A stretch of DNA of 64,000 bases from Botryosphaeria dothidea (Eukaryota > Ascomycota > Dothideomycetes > Botryosphaeriales > Botryosphaeriaceae), in NCBI GenBank assembly GCA_011503125.2, contig WWBZ02000040.1:186001-250000 (forward strand), written 5' to 3'. Under the pieces are notes generated by a model that searched no databases, was not told the origin of the DNA, and saw nothing but the letters and a program-made list of their open reading frames with translations. Numbering within the stretch: the stretch's first letter is position 1; each line of letters begins with the position of its first letter. Position numbers and translations under genes: made by a program. Positions 36,971-48,003 of the stretch are shown here, piece by piece.

Positions 36971-37961
36971 GAAGGGGAAAAAGAAAACGTAGGAGCGGCA
37001 TTGTTGTTTCTTTCTTTCTTTCTTTTTGGTGGTCCGAAATGGGTTCAGGGTTTCGCGGGACTGCGGGTGGGTGAGCTAAAGGTGCAGAAAGGGCGGGCGC
37101 GAGGGGAGGGGCGTTGTTAGTGGAAGCGGCGTCGTTTTTAGTGAGGCGGCCGGAAACATTTGGTGGCTCGTTTTAAGTTGCATGCCGATGATCGTTGTTG
37201 GCGACCTTTTTGGCGTTAATGTGCGCAGATGCGTTTCTGTGGCGTTTTTGCTTGTAGGAGTATTAAGAGTAATCCAGGCGCCCGGGTAGGGTGTGAACTA
37301 AGTGAGCGACTTTGAACACCGGGTTCGAGATCTTGGTACGGCCCCAGTAGATTGGGTCTTGTGGCTTGTGAAATGAGCCAACGGGTTGCCCGAAGAGGAA
37401 ATGGACGCGGCTGTAGTCGGACCAATGATCGCCGGGTTGGTTTGGCTAAGCGGTAGTTCGTTTGGGCTGCAGTGACTCGTATTCCGTATTGCTCTTAACA
37501 GTGGAGGGACGCACAATGTCATGCTCATAGAAGAGAGCAGAGTAAGGTTTGCTATTACGTCTTCATGCATGCAACATGTGGGCAGGGATAGAGTTGCAAG
37601 CTTCGAGCAGAGAAGCAGCTCTAAGCGATTCTTTCCATCTTTACCGGATAGGCCGGACATGCCGTGTCCGGCCCTAAAACGGATGGTTTAGAAGACATTC
37701 ATCTACTAGTACGGTACCCAGAGCCTTCGGTCCCTGCAGAAAACATCTTGGTTTGAGGATTCTCCATGGATTAGGGTTCCGTTGTCGTCTGGGCGCGCTG
37801 CGGACATGAGATACACGTTACGTCCGGTACAGAGGCCGATTGTGTGTATGAGATTCAATTGACTGATGCACGGCAACACCTGAATAAGGTAAGATGGGGT
37901 GGTAATAATATGCAATTTTGAGTTAGGTATGGGGAATATCGAAGCGAAACAAAGGAAAAGA
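36971..37961. other. Intergenic, no gene seen
   Basis: About 1 kb downstream of the monooxygenase gene. It begins with a T/C-rich tract (TTTCTTTCTT near 37010), probably in the 3' UTR. Only chance frames follow. Confidence 0.5.
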
Positions 37962-38571
37962 CTAAACCGAACAAGATGGGCTTACCGTTTCGCTAGGCCC
38001 TTCAAAGCACTCGCTCTTAAATTTGGATTCAGGCTGTGCGTTAGGCTCAGCATCAGTGGGCTCAAGAACATTGGTGCCCCTTATCTTCGACGCAATCAAC
38101 TTGGCGATCCAGTCCGCAGCATGTCCAACAGCCACAGCGGGATCCTCGCGGTGGTCAAGAAGGTAAAACTGAGCATCAGCGGGCGTGATCAGCTTCTCAG
38201 GTTTTCAAGAAGCTTTGCACGCGCGGAATGTCGTGCGCTGCTGCTCCTCCGCCAGCTCATTGCAATACTCATCGTTAAAGCCGACACTAAACACGCGAGT
38301 AAAGATGCTGCTTGCAACAGTCTTAGAGAGGTGATCGAGGTAGATCTGCTTGTTCGATGCGTCCGGGCCGTATGAGAACGGGATCGAGTGTGTCTGGGTT
38401 GTTCGAAGTCATGATCAGCAGACGCTCTTTCAGGGGCAGCAACGCCGTCGATGACGTTGAGCAACCCACCAGTAGGTTCCTTGGCTCCTGCTTAACATGA
38501 TCAGCTACCCATTCCAAGACACTATCTTTCAAGGCATCCCAGCTAACGCCCATCCCTATGTGGCGAGACAC
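37962..38571 (-). pseudogene. BCS1-like AAA ATPase fragment, frameshifted and 5'-truncated
   Basis: Three overlapping frames together spell the C-terminal part of a BCS1-type AAA ATPase. They are GGLLNVIDGVAAPE, then RLLIMTSNNPDTLDPVLIRPGRI (second region of homology and arginine finger area), then a frame with IYLDHLSKTVASSIFTRVFSV and the tail LITPADAQFYLLDHREDPAVAV. At least two or three one-base shifts separate them, and one stop falls inside the tail. The Walker A and the N-terminal BCS1 region are absent: gene-like sequence stops near 38571, where AT-rich DNA begins. BCS1 proteins assemble respiratory complex III, but fungi carry many BCS1-like paralogues of unknown role, and this is probably one of those. 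Confidence 0.75.
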
Positions 38572-39144
38572 CGCCCGTGCGGAGACAAATAAGAAGTACT
38601 TTAACTTTAAGCAACTCGACTCCTACGTATACGTTGGTATTTATCATATGTATAGATTAAGCTCTAGAGTACTAGCTTCACTTAAAAACTATATGAATCT
38701 ATTTGGTCCTAATCCACGCGACTTATATATTATTCTATACTATACCCGATTGACTTGAACTGTGGCGTTCTTCCAGAATGTCATATCATGTTCTCACGTG
38801 ATGTGTGGCTACGCAATACGCGTTTCTACGTATATAGACACCTCGTACGGGCTTGCCTTACGCAAGCCGTACAGACTCTTCCCATTCATACCACCTTCAA
38901 GCTTAAAGTCGTGGCAAGAAACTTGCATCAACGGTCACGTGCTAGCTATCTTTAGCAGCCGCGTTCCTTGTTGCCTAGAATCGCCTTGCGCGCCCATCAT
39001 CATCACCACAATCGCTAACAAAGACCGAGCCAGCAAAGTCCCGCAAAAGCCCGTGCGCGCTTAGCAAACCTGGAAGCAGGATCCTGCTCTCGTCGAAGCT
39101 CAGCCCGTCTCTTCTTCTTTTGGTAGCATTGCGTTCTTTCAGAG
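38572..39144. other. AT-rich stretch (38575-38960), then short spacer
   Basis: The AT-rich sequence is dense in TA dinucleotides, unlike its neighbours, and looks like RIP-altered repeat DNA. No terminal repeats or transposase were recognised. It starts exactly where the BCS1-like fragment ends. The right part is the leader of the hydrolase gene. Confidence 0.5.
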
Positions 39145-40388
39145 ATGGCATCCTTCTCACCAGAGGACAAAGCAATCCGCGTGATATGCACGAAGAACTT
39201 CCACCAAACTCTATGGCTTCCGGAGACGGCAAGCCATTCGAAGCTTAAGGTCACATATTCGACGACGACGAATTTCGACAACGTCAGCCTTCCAGCCATT
39301 CTTTTCATCGGCCCAATGTTTGGCACACGATGGAATTCCTTGCACTTTGACAAGCTGGCAAGAGACTGTGGCGTAAGGGTCATATGTGTCGATAGGTATG
39401 CCCGAGATGGTACTCTCTGCCGAGAATGACTCCAGCTGAGGATAGACTAGACCGGCCTTTGGAGGCTCGACATCTGTGACCATCGATACTCGCATGCGCG
39501 TCTGGCTCGAAACAGTCCCAGCTCTGCTGCAACGACTCGATGTTAAGCATGTCGCCATGGTGACCCACTCGGCTGGGACGGTGTACACGCTCAACACGCT
39601 ATTCCACCACCGCTCCCTCCTTGACCCTAAGGCACCCTATGTAGCATTCTTGGGTTCGTGCCCAATTGTTGGATTATCTGCCCCCTAGGACGAAGCTGAC
39701 AATAATGATAGCGCCTTGGGTACCGATCACCCACTCGGGCGCGACTCTTACCACAATCGCTGCCAAACTACCGACCAGCCTGCTTGACTCCTGGGCCGGT
39801 CTCAACACTTTCATCAACAACAAGATCATACCCAGCGCCTCCTGGTCCGGAGGGATCATCTCGTCATCAGCAGCGCTACTCTCTTCCTCAGCTGACACAG
39901 ACGTCCCCGGGGCAGAGACGTCAACTTCCACCACGCCGTTCGAGCAATACGGCTTCGATGAAGACACGGCTAAACTCATCGAGAAGCTTTCGTCGAATTA
40001 TCAATTCGCAGAGAGCAACACAGGTGCGAACGAAGAAGTGAAACTCTGCCTCCGGAGGTGCAACGATGCTGACTGGGGAGAGGCCGCGGATTACTCAAGT
40101 TGCATCCGCAAAATAGCCGACAACGAAGCAGCGCTTGGTAGTCGTGAGCCAGATGCGGCGAAGGTGAGTGTCCAAGCATTCTTCGGTGGCTCGGACATTA
40201 TGATCGCCAAGCGCGGACAGAAGTACTTTGAGCAATGCTGGCAAAGCGATGGGGTGAAGGAAAAGGTTGACTTTGCTACTTCGACGTTTCCGGAGGCGAA
40301 CCATGACTCCGTACTCGTTGATCAGAAGAAAGGTGCCCTGAAGATTGTGTTCGAGAGGATTGTCCAACTGGGCAAAGATAGAGGCTGA
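39145..40388 (+). CDS. Alpha/beta-hydrolase fold protein
   Basis: Three exons (39145-39395, 39451-39653, 39712-40388) with GT-AG borders give 376 residues. Strand beta3 and the oxyanion region are seen as LFIGPMFGTRWN, followed by VICVDRPAFGGS spanning intron 1, a typical D-x-P-G-x-G-x-S-like segment. The nucleophile elbow is VTHSAGT near residue 123. A His in the C-terminal EANHDSVL segment could complete the triad. A Ser-rich insertion of about 50 residues follows the core (around 195-245). There is no signal peptide. Substrates cannot be predicted; esterase or lipase-like activity is the general expectation. Confidence 0.85.
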
Positions 40389-41231
40389 TATGGCGGGGTT
40401 TGGGCAACGTGCAATTATCTCATAATGATGATTGTGCTGCAGTGTGACGATGAATGCTTACGGTTGCCATCACAGTGGCGAGGGCTGGCACAGCGCGTCT
40501 CACGATTCGTATTCTCGCGTTTATCAGTTCTGGGGATAGCCTGGCATCAATTGTTAGTAACCCAAATTCAGCGCTTATGTTTCTCGGTACGCTGGGCTTC
40601 TCAGCACGCAGGGATGGACGCCAGTCAGAGTAACTGTGCACGTGAGATGAGAGAGGATGAAAACCTCGGCGGTACCATAACACCGCTTCAGCAAGACTGA
40701 TCCTCCCACAACCGCGCATGTAAGCGCAACAGCTTTCCTGCTACGCTCACCCAATAACTCCGTCATAATCACCCGAGTGATCTTGCTAGCCGGAACTAGT
40801 TCATCAAGAATAGCTGGAATCAGCCGGCTGAAATCATGACGAAGGCCACCGAAAAGCCCCGGAGGAAGCGTGCTGCCAGGAGCCGAGCAAATCGTTTGAA
40901 TGAGCTGTGGTGATGATTCTAACTTACGGTTCCTTCCGCGTTGTATTTCAAGAAATCCTTTAAAACAACTTCCTTATAACGTCTGGAAACCCCCTTACGG
41001 GATCGTTGTAAATAATATAATGGCATTGCCGGATTTCTGCGAAAGCTGCCATGCCAAGTAAAAATGTATGGTAAAATTTCATCTGTGAAATAGGTAGTTC
41101 ATCCTCATTCAGTTGAGTGAAAAGGACCGCTTTCCACCGCAAAACATACTCAGGAGGGTTGAGGTTGGAGATGAAGCCAGCATACTCGGCTTGAATATGT
41201 ATTGAGCCAGGAATCGGTGAGGCTTATCGGG
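40389..41231. other. Intergenic; possible decayed transporter remnant
   Basis: On the minus strand at about 40570-40960, broken frames contain pieces such as LLAARFLRGFSVAF and ITRVIMTELLGERSRKA. These distantly recall a sugar transporter of the major facilitator type. The signal is too weak to call a gene. Confidence 0.25.
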
Positions 41232-42130
41232 CTACGGCCTCCATATCATGTCCACGGCGTTAGCTTTCTTTCCTTTGACGCCAATCTTCTTCTCATTGAT
41301 CTCGACAAAATCCGCGAGCTTCCTCTCGTAAACGAATCCGCATTTTTCGAGCACTCTTTTGCTGCCAACATTGTGCTCGAGGTAGCCACCTCTCAAACGC
41401 TGGACATTCATGTAGCCAACAAAGAACGTGTTGAGCAGTGCGCGCAAAACCACAGTCATGACTCCACGACCCTGTGCCGAGGGAGCAAGCCAAACTGTGT
41501 GCGTTGGTCAGCACTCTCCAACAATTGTGGCGCAAATGCCAGGCTCTGCAACAAATGAAGAGGGAGAGAAAAGGATCAACGAATGCTGCGGCAAAGGAAA
41601 CCAGTGCGCACAAAAAAAAAGTCAACAGAACAAAGAACCTCCATCAACTCACATCCCATCTCCCACTCAATCTCTGGATCGCCCGCTTTCCGCGCAAGAT
41701 TCCTCTCCTCCATCTCCTTCTTCTCAGCTTCGTCCTTGACCTGCCGAAACGTCGCCCGCCGGATCGCCACCTCCCCCAAAAACCGCTCCTCCCCCGTCTC
41801 CGGATCGGTCTCCCTGATGGCGGGAAAGGGTTGGCCCGCGCCGACCCACTTCCTCTCCCCGACCATGCCGCCGCGCTTCCACTCCTCGACTTCCCGGAGC
41901 TCGGCGACTGCCTTGCACGTCACGTTGGAGAGGATCGGGAACCACGCGTTCCAGTCCTGCTGCAGGTAGGGGCACGGCGTGGCGATGAAGTTCATGTAGA
42001 CGCTGGGGTCGTTCATGGCGGCGATCACGACGGGAGCATCGGTTTCGCGGGTGGGCGTGAGCCTGAATTGGGAGTGCGGGGGTGGGAGTTGGAGGTAGGG
42101 TTCGTTGTTTGCGTCGAATTTGACCGCCAT
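41232..42130 (-). CDS. GNAT-family N-acetyltransferase
   Basis: Two exons (42130-41653 and 41494-41232) give 246 residues. The second exon carries the acetyl-CoA-binding region: WLAPSAQGRGVMTVVLRALL (motif A with the R/Q-x-x-G-x-A-like QGRGVM loop), then GYLEHNVGSKRVLEKCGF (motif B). The first exon has the N-terminal LTPTRETDAPVVIAAMNDP, typical of the RimJ/RimL-like acetyltransferase_3 group. Such enzymes acetylate amino groups of small molecules or protein N-termini. The Fot1-like transposon sits 235 bp upstream of the start and may have displaced part of its promoter. Confidence 0.88.
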
Positions 42131-42364
42131 GGTTGCTGTTGTTGTTTGTTTGTGGGCAAAAATGGAGTGTTGGCTTTGGGATTTTATCGTGCTTTGGAGT
42201 GACTCATTTTAGAGTAGCATCGTGAGGGAGTAGCAGGATTCGGGCGCTGGGTTGGGCAACAAGGCTAATGTCGCGAGCCAAGGAGCTTAAGCGAGCGGCC
42301 TGAGATGACGCGATTCGGGAGGATCCTGCGTGTCATTCTGCGAGTGTATGCTTATATTCTTATA

Positions 42365-42422
42365 ACGTAGATACTAAGCGAGCTGGCCATCTAAGCGAGC
42401 TAGCTACCCAACCAACTTTTCA
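42365..42422 (+). repeat. Left terminal inverted repeat of the Fot1-like element
   Basis: About 58 bp matching the reverse complement of 44157-44214 with a few differences. It contains two direct copies of an 11-bp word. Confidence 0.85.
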
Positions 42423-42599
42423 CGCATCTTTAGCACGATACCTCAACAACGCATTAGAGTAGTAGATATATAGTAGCTATTTAAGCTTAACTACTATCTA
42501 CTACATCTTTCTTATACGTACGTGAATTATGCCCTCGCTCTCTACAGCGTTTACAGCGTGCTAAAGCCTATCGGCTCACACCTGCCTCTACTCTGCTCT

Positions 42600-44133
42600 G
42601 GCGCATCTTATCTTGAATCTACCCCTCTACCTCTCTCTAAGTAGTTATATTCTTACCTTCTACCTTCGTTAAGGCACCTTACTTTTAGATCCGCTTCTTT
42701 TTACGCTCTCTACGGTTTATAGCTGCCTCGTTTGCTCTTTGAAGCTAAGCGACCTGATCGCGTAGTAACACGCCAGAATGGATCGTTAGCTTAGCGCCTT
42801 TGGCGAGCTGATTGATTAATTTAATAATAGAACTAGGCGAGCTGTTCTGATGCCTTTGGATCCGATTACGAATTAGAGTTGTTTGAGCCTCTAGCTCGCG
42901 CGTGTTGCTTAGTGTTTTAGATTCCTATTAATCAACTAGTCTAGTTGGCGGCGTCGGCGTACGAAGCTTGATATCTAGCCTTAATAGCACTGCATCTGGA
43001 TTAAATAGGACTAGACCAGCACCTCGAAAGCTTGCGTAGATATTATCCTTCGTAATTAATCGATTAAAGGCTACGCGGAAGGCTAGTAGGAATTTAAGCT
43101 TAGTAATGTAGTTGATATGGCTCCGGATTAGGCTATCGACCTTATACCCGTACGCCTTCTTCTATGCCGAGAAGCAGCCTACATCGAGTGGCTAGAGTAA
43201 ATGCGATGAATAAGGCGGTATACTAATTATGATAATCTTGTTCTCCTTGCAGATAGTCTAAAATTCAAGCGAGTTGTGGCTCTTATGACTATTAAGGATC
43301 AACAGCTGATAGGTGCCAACGCGTTGATAAGTATGCTTAATAAAGTGCCTTAGCCACTTAATACTAAGCTTATTAGTTATCTATCTATTCTCACTTAGTG
43401 CGATAGTCTAGTCCTAAGGTATATTATTACCCTTATACCACGTAGAGAGGTGGTACTTGCCCGCAAAGATAATAAAAGGTAGAATCGCCCATCTATATGC
43501 GTTGATAGCCTAGATTGCTGTAGCCTACTTACGATTACCTGGTTAGATTGCCTTCCGTCGTCCACGCCTCTTAGAGCTAGTAATAACTAGCTGAGAGGAT
43601 ATCTTGCCTATTAGAAACCTAGTCTTATTAAAGTTGTAGGTATCCTTATTAATAATGCCGTACGTAGCCTTAATACGCTGCATAAGGTCGAACTACTCGC
43701 TAATTACCTTATAGTCCTCGCAGAGAGCTCGCTATCGATCGTACGGTCGATTGAATCGCGTTGTAAGGGCAGGACTCCGTTTGACAAAGTTCCTTGGCCA
43801 GTCTCTGCCGACCTGGCCAGCGCCACGCGTAGCGAGCAGTTGGTTGGCTATATCTCGTATAGCGTCTAGTGTAGGCGGGAACCCTCGCGAATCTAGGTCT
43901 AGTATATATCTAATAATTACCTCTTCCTCTAGCTTAGAGAGCTTCTTTAAATTAGTCTCGTAATCGCGTCGTGGTTTGATTCCGGCGCGTCGGTTTTAAA
44001 GTATTAATCGAACGACGTTAAACGTTGATGTAGCGCGTCTTTCGCTCTGAATTTGATTATAGTTAATAGCTAAGATAGCAAGGAGGATATCTGCTTCGTT
44101 GTAGCTTGGTTAGAGCTTAGATAGTTGAGGCAT
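42600..44133 (-). pseudogene. Fot1/pogo transposase remnant with RIP stop codons
   Basis: From the Met at 44133 one frame runs without any shift for at least 1.3 kb. I checked that fixed points near 43923, 43290, 43032 and 42813 are all in phase. It is interrupted only by TAA/TAG codons. Recognisable pieces include the N-terminal DNA-binding part (NEADILLAILAI, RGFPPTLDAIRDIANQLL). The DDE region follows with YQLLILNSHKSHNSLEF, where family members have Asp before the GH. Then come KIIIISIPPYSSHLL-PLDVGCF and the end SFRGAGLVLFNPDAV. Several stops fall where family members have Gln or Trp (for instance between SSHLL and PLDVG), as expected from C-to-T or G-to-A change. It cannot encode active transposase. 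The downstream limit is approximate. Confidence 0.85.
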
Positions 44134-44156
44134 TGTGGTTGATAGTTAACGCGTCG

Positions 44157-44214
44157 CGAAAAGTTGGTCGAGTGGCCAGCTCGCTTAGATGGCCAGCTCG
44201 CTTAGTATCTACGT
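44157..44214 (-). repeat. Right terminal inverted repeat of the Fot1-like element
   Basis: Read on the minus strand it starts with the same 37 bases as the left end. Then come small mismatches and a common CCAACTTTT-type inner end. Confidence 0.85.
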
Positions 44215-44216
44215 TA

Positions 44217-46163
44217 CAGCTTTCTGAGTGGAAGATAAAACCTTTTTGTCTCTGTAACTCCACAATCGGACCTCAATGCACCCGCCTCAATGCATTATTC
44301 GAGCAACCGAGAATGCCATCTTGAGCTCTAAATGACTAATCTGAAAGAATTAACGTATTTTCGATGGAAGGCACGTACTCGTACTGCGAAAAGTGTTTTG
44401 TCTTGCTGGGTGACCATAGTGTGAAGCCGTTGTTGAGAAATCCGAACATTGGAACATCGACATCATGGTCCTCACGAGAGAGAAGAAATATTGGAGACAA
44501 AGCGGACGTAGACTACAATGCATTAAGGCTTCAGGATCTCGGCATTAACATTGTGCTGATGACGTCAGTAAGAAGTAAGGACAACATCACAATTTCGTTA
44601 CAAGGTTAACAGCAATATCCAAGTAAAAGACGATCTGATTGACGTGAGAGTACGTACCTGGATTGAGCTGTGGTTTTCCTGTCCTTGCATGGTGTCCGTA
44701 ATTCTACCACCTGAAATCCAATCGGCCTTACTTGGAACATCTCCATTGATCCTATCAAAGTGTTGGATGCAGAACCCCCACATATGCAAGAGCAGTCACA
44801 TTCATTATCACAAGTCTCTTACTGCCTAGAGAAAAAACTAGCAGGGCTTGAGTTCTGATCGACACAATCTCGAGAGCCTTCCAACGCATGTATGCCTCAA
44901 AGTGTGATCACGCCTCAGGAGGCTCCTTTGAGCCCGGTTCCGAGAAAGTCAAGGACGCTGGCCACAACAGTGGCTCCAATAACCCATTCGCGAACTACGG
45001 ATTAGAGGAAAGAGAACAGCAATCCCATGCATCCTAGCTCACGAATGAAACGAATGCTGCAGTAGTCGTCACTTTGGGTTCATGCATCAACGAGCATAAA
45101 ATGCGTTTCATGATGAAAAATATGGTTATGTATTGTCTGTCACATTTGAAAGCACATGTTATTGGTTAATCAGTGACTGCGGTAGCTTAATTACTGATTG
45201 TCGTGTTCCCATTACCAATGCTGTCGTCAGCGTGCATGCTTCCACTTCTCAAGACGTTTCGTTAAGTCACAGCCATCTGAATTTTCCCCTCGTTGCTATC
45301 CAAAAATCGGCATCTCGGCTGGGCTTGAGGTGCATTGTGGGCGCTAAGGGGCCTTTCTATTCAGCCCTGCCTTGGCCACAACCCCACCCCAATCACGTGA
45401 AGGAAGAGTATGTTGCGCGTCTATACGTTCCCCTGATGGACACAGATCAACTATCTAATTCATTGCGTGATTATGGAGTAGCGCAAGGGGAAGATTACTA
45501 TCTCTTCAGCAAGTGTCCCGGGAAAGGCGGAGAAGGCATCTGGAGAGAACAGCACAGACTGCGCCCTATTTCTCTCAGGTCAGTGTCCAGCCCAGTTTGT
45601 GGGATGTTAATGCTCACTGACCTTCGCACAGGGCTCTGAACAATATTAAACCTGGCCTATGCTGATAGTATCCCACACGCAATCAGATTGTCCCCGCACG
45701 CAACCTGCAGGTTTTCTGCGAACATCACTTGACGTCACAAACCACGTCAGCAACACTGCCACCTGAACAACATGATTTCCTAGACACGTTGACATGCACT
45801 TGAACAGTGTTTGCTTCTAAATCTGTTAGTACAGTCTCAGGAGAGTTAAGTGTCGGTGAATCCAGGGTTGCGATCAACAGGACCCACAGCTGGAGACGAT
45901 CACCAACACTCCCAGGGGTATGGTGTTGATCAGGAAAGCGCGGAAAAGCGTGGATCAATTGGACGCCCTGGAGCATCCAATTGCCCGAGAAGGTAAGGAT
46001 TGCAAGCCTGAAAGGCTTCTCGAAGCCTTCGAGCAGGTTTCCCAGAAGCCCACCATAAATACAGCGCTCCCCGGAACGGTACTCCGGTCATCACAGCTCA
46101 ACAGCTTCCAGCTACTCAACCAAGCCCCTCCTTCCAGTAGAGTCAGGCCAGTCACTCGTTACC
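44217..46163. other. 1.9 kb without a recognisable gene
   Basis: Several short frames (for example 45133-45639, +) have no recognisable features. The last about 250 bases form the promoter and leader of the GH43 gene, with a CCACC-rich pyrimidine stretch just before its start. Confidence 0.5.
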
Positions 46164-47279
46164 ATGATGTTCTACACTCGTTTCGCCGCGGCGGCCCTGC
46201 TGTCCGCCTCCGCCACCCTCACCGAGGCGGCCCCCACCAACATGACGGCCGGCGGCTTCAAGCCGCCGCACTTCAAGACGCAGCGGGTCGTGCAATCCGA
46301 GTTCGCCGACCCGGGTGTGCTCAAGGTCGGCAACACCTGGTACGCCTTCGCCACCAACAACGGCAAGTCCAACGTGCGCGTCGCCACGTCGACCGACTTC
46401 GAGAGCTGGACGGTCAAGGAGACGTGGGACGCGCTGCCGCGCACGGGCGCGTGGACGGCGCAGCCCAAGATGAAGACGGAGAACTTCCTGCCCACGTCGG
46501 GCGACTTCATGGACACGGTCGGCGGGCTGCTCGAGGGCCGCTGGCCGTGGTCCAACGCGCCGCCCGCCGTGTGGGCGCCCGACGTCGTCACCAACGACCT
46601 GGGCATGTACGTCCTGTACTACTCGGCGCAGAAGAAGGACGCGAAGAACCACTGCATCGGCGCGGCGGTGGGCGCCACGCCGCAGGGCCCGTACGAGCCC
46701 ATCGACGAGCCGTTCGCGTGCCACACCGAGCACGGCGGCACGATCGATCCGGCCGGCTTCAAGGACACGGCGACGGGCAAGCGGTACGTGGTGTACAAGA
46801 TCGACGGCAACAACGCGGGTAACGGCGGGCTCTGCGGCAACATGAAGGCGCCGCAGGTGCCGACCCCGATCATGCTCCAAGAGGTCGGCCCCGACGGCTT
46901 CACCAAGATCGGCGAGCCCAGGCAGATCCTCGACCGCGGCGAGGCCGACGGCCCACTCGTCGAGGCCCCCAACCTCGTCCGGACGGAGGACGGCAAGTAC
47001 GTGCTGTTCTTCAGCTCGAACTGCTACTCCACCGACATGTACGACATTGGCTACGCGTTTGCGGATAGCGTCGAGGGCCCCTACACCAAGGCTGGTCCGT
47101 TCGCGGTGACGGGCACTGCGGGATTGAAGGCGCCCGGTGGCGCGACGGTTGCACAGGATGGAAAGCACATGGTCTTCCACGCCTCGGACGGAAAGGGCGG
47201 CCGGGCGATGTACACGACGGAAGTGTCGTTCTCGCTGGGCGCGGACAAGAAGATGAGGGTTGCCGCGACGGCGGTGTAA
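46164..47279 (+). CDS. Secreted glycoside hydrolase family 43 protein
   Basis: Single exon, 371 residues. The N-terminus (MMFYTRFAAAALLSASATLTEA) is a signal peptide. The five-bladed beta-propeller of GH43 shows its three acidic positions: FADPGV (general base Asp, about 48), TIDPAGF (pKa-modulating Asp, about 194) and VEAPNL (general acid Glu, about 265). GH43 enzymes release arabinose or xylose from arabinan, arabinoxylan or related plant polysaccharides outside the cell. Which activity this one has is unknown. It converges with a rhamnogalacturonan acetylesterase gene 0.7 kb downstream, hinting at joint pectin side-chain breakdown. Codon use is strongly GC-biased. Confidence 0.92.
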   Translation: MMFYTRFAAAALLSASATLTEAAPTNMTAGGFKPPHFKTQRVVQSEFADPGVLKVGNTWYAFATNNGKSNVRVATSTDFESWTVKETWDALPRTGAWTAQPKMKTENFLPTSGDFMDTVGGLLEGRWPWSNAPPAVWAPDVVTNDLGMYVLYYSAQKKDAKNHCIGAAVGATPQGPYEPIDEPFACHTEHGGTIDPAGFKDTATGKRYVVYKIDGNNAGNGGLCGNMKAPQVPTPIMLQEVGPDGFTKIGEPRQILDRGEADGPLVEAPNLVRTEDGKYVLFFSSNCYSTDMYDIGYAFADSVEGPYTKAGPFAVTGTAGLKAPGGATVAQDGKHMVFHASDGKGGRAMYTTEVSFSLGADKKMRVAATAV

Positions 47280-48003
47280 TGGGTGTTTGCATTCTGGCAA
47301 TGCATCTGAGAGCTGGAATGATTACGACATGTGGTATCACGTTTGGAGTTTACGTTACTGAGGATATGACTGCCAGGTCCCCTCTAATGTATAAAGCATA
47401 ATAGATTTCTGTGCAAGTTTCGAAGACTGAGCTCCTTGACGAAGTAATCGCCAGATAATCGGTGAAGGCTATGGACGGGCCACGCCTGAGACAGTACTCA
47501 CCATCTTTTGACAGTAGGTAAAGATGACACCCACAGGGGTAGGGATCCTATAATATCAGCCGTTATTCACAGAAACACAGGCTCTCGCCCTGTCCATCCA
47601 GAGAAGACAGCAGTCAATGGCTGCACCCTGCAGGCTTATCACTACTGCTGACGTCCAAGGGGCTGCACAGACACGTCAAAGGACTGTGGCAAGAGCCCTG
47701 TGACTACGCAATCGCGAGTTGTTGATCTACCGCTCGGTGTCCAGAGCGCTGCCCGATCGGGCGTTAGTGCGGTTGCGGGATGTGCATCGGGTGCGTGCGC
47801 GCTCCACCGCGCGCCGGGGACGCCATCCGAAGATGCTTGTTTACAGTGGAGAACAACTCCTTCCCTTATTTCGATCAGCCTGAATAGTGAACAAAGCCCC
47901 CAATCACGAGCTAGCCCTGCATCATGGACTCATCAGCCCTGCTCTTCGACTACATGTGAAATCCGGTTCTCTGTCCGCACTTCCGCCGCAGCGTGATCGT
48001 CAC
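47280..48003. other. Convergent intergenic region between two plant-wall enzyme genes
   Basis: No gene seen. It holds the 3' ends of both neighbours. Confidence 0.5.

Larger units (their letters stand above)
42363..44216 (-). mobile_element. Complete Fot1/pogo-type DNA transposon, RIP-inactivated
   Basis: The outermost TA pairs (42363-42364 and 44215-44216) are the expected TA target duplication; the element itself is 42365-44214, 1850 bp. Its ends are inverted repeats of about 58 bp with few mismatches. Both begin ACGTAGATACTAAGCGAGCT, and each contains two direct copies of CTAAGCGAGCT about 17 bp apart. Between them a minus-strand transposase remnant is readable in one frame. The DNA is rich in TA dinucleotides, as produced by RIP. 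Termini, size, TA target and transposase all fit the Fot1/pogo branch of Tc1/mariner. Confidence 0.9.

Noticed and set aside
40570..40960. Possible sugar-transporter remnant on the minus strand
   Set aside because: Only a loose resemblance over short pieces in mixed frames; below the level needed for a call.
45133..45639. Plus-strand frame of 168 codons
   Set aside because: No domain, unusual composition and no neighbouring exons; treated as chance.
46152..47300. Minus-strand frame of 382 codons opposite the GH43 gene
   Set aside because: It is the complementary shadow of a strongly GC-biased real gene; the plus strand has the signal peptide and all GH43 motifs.
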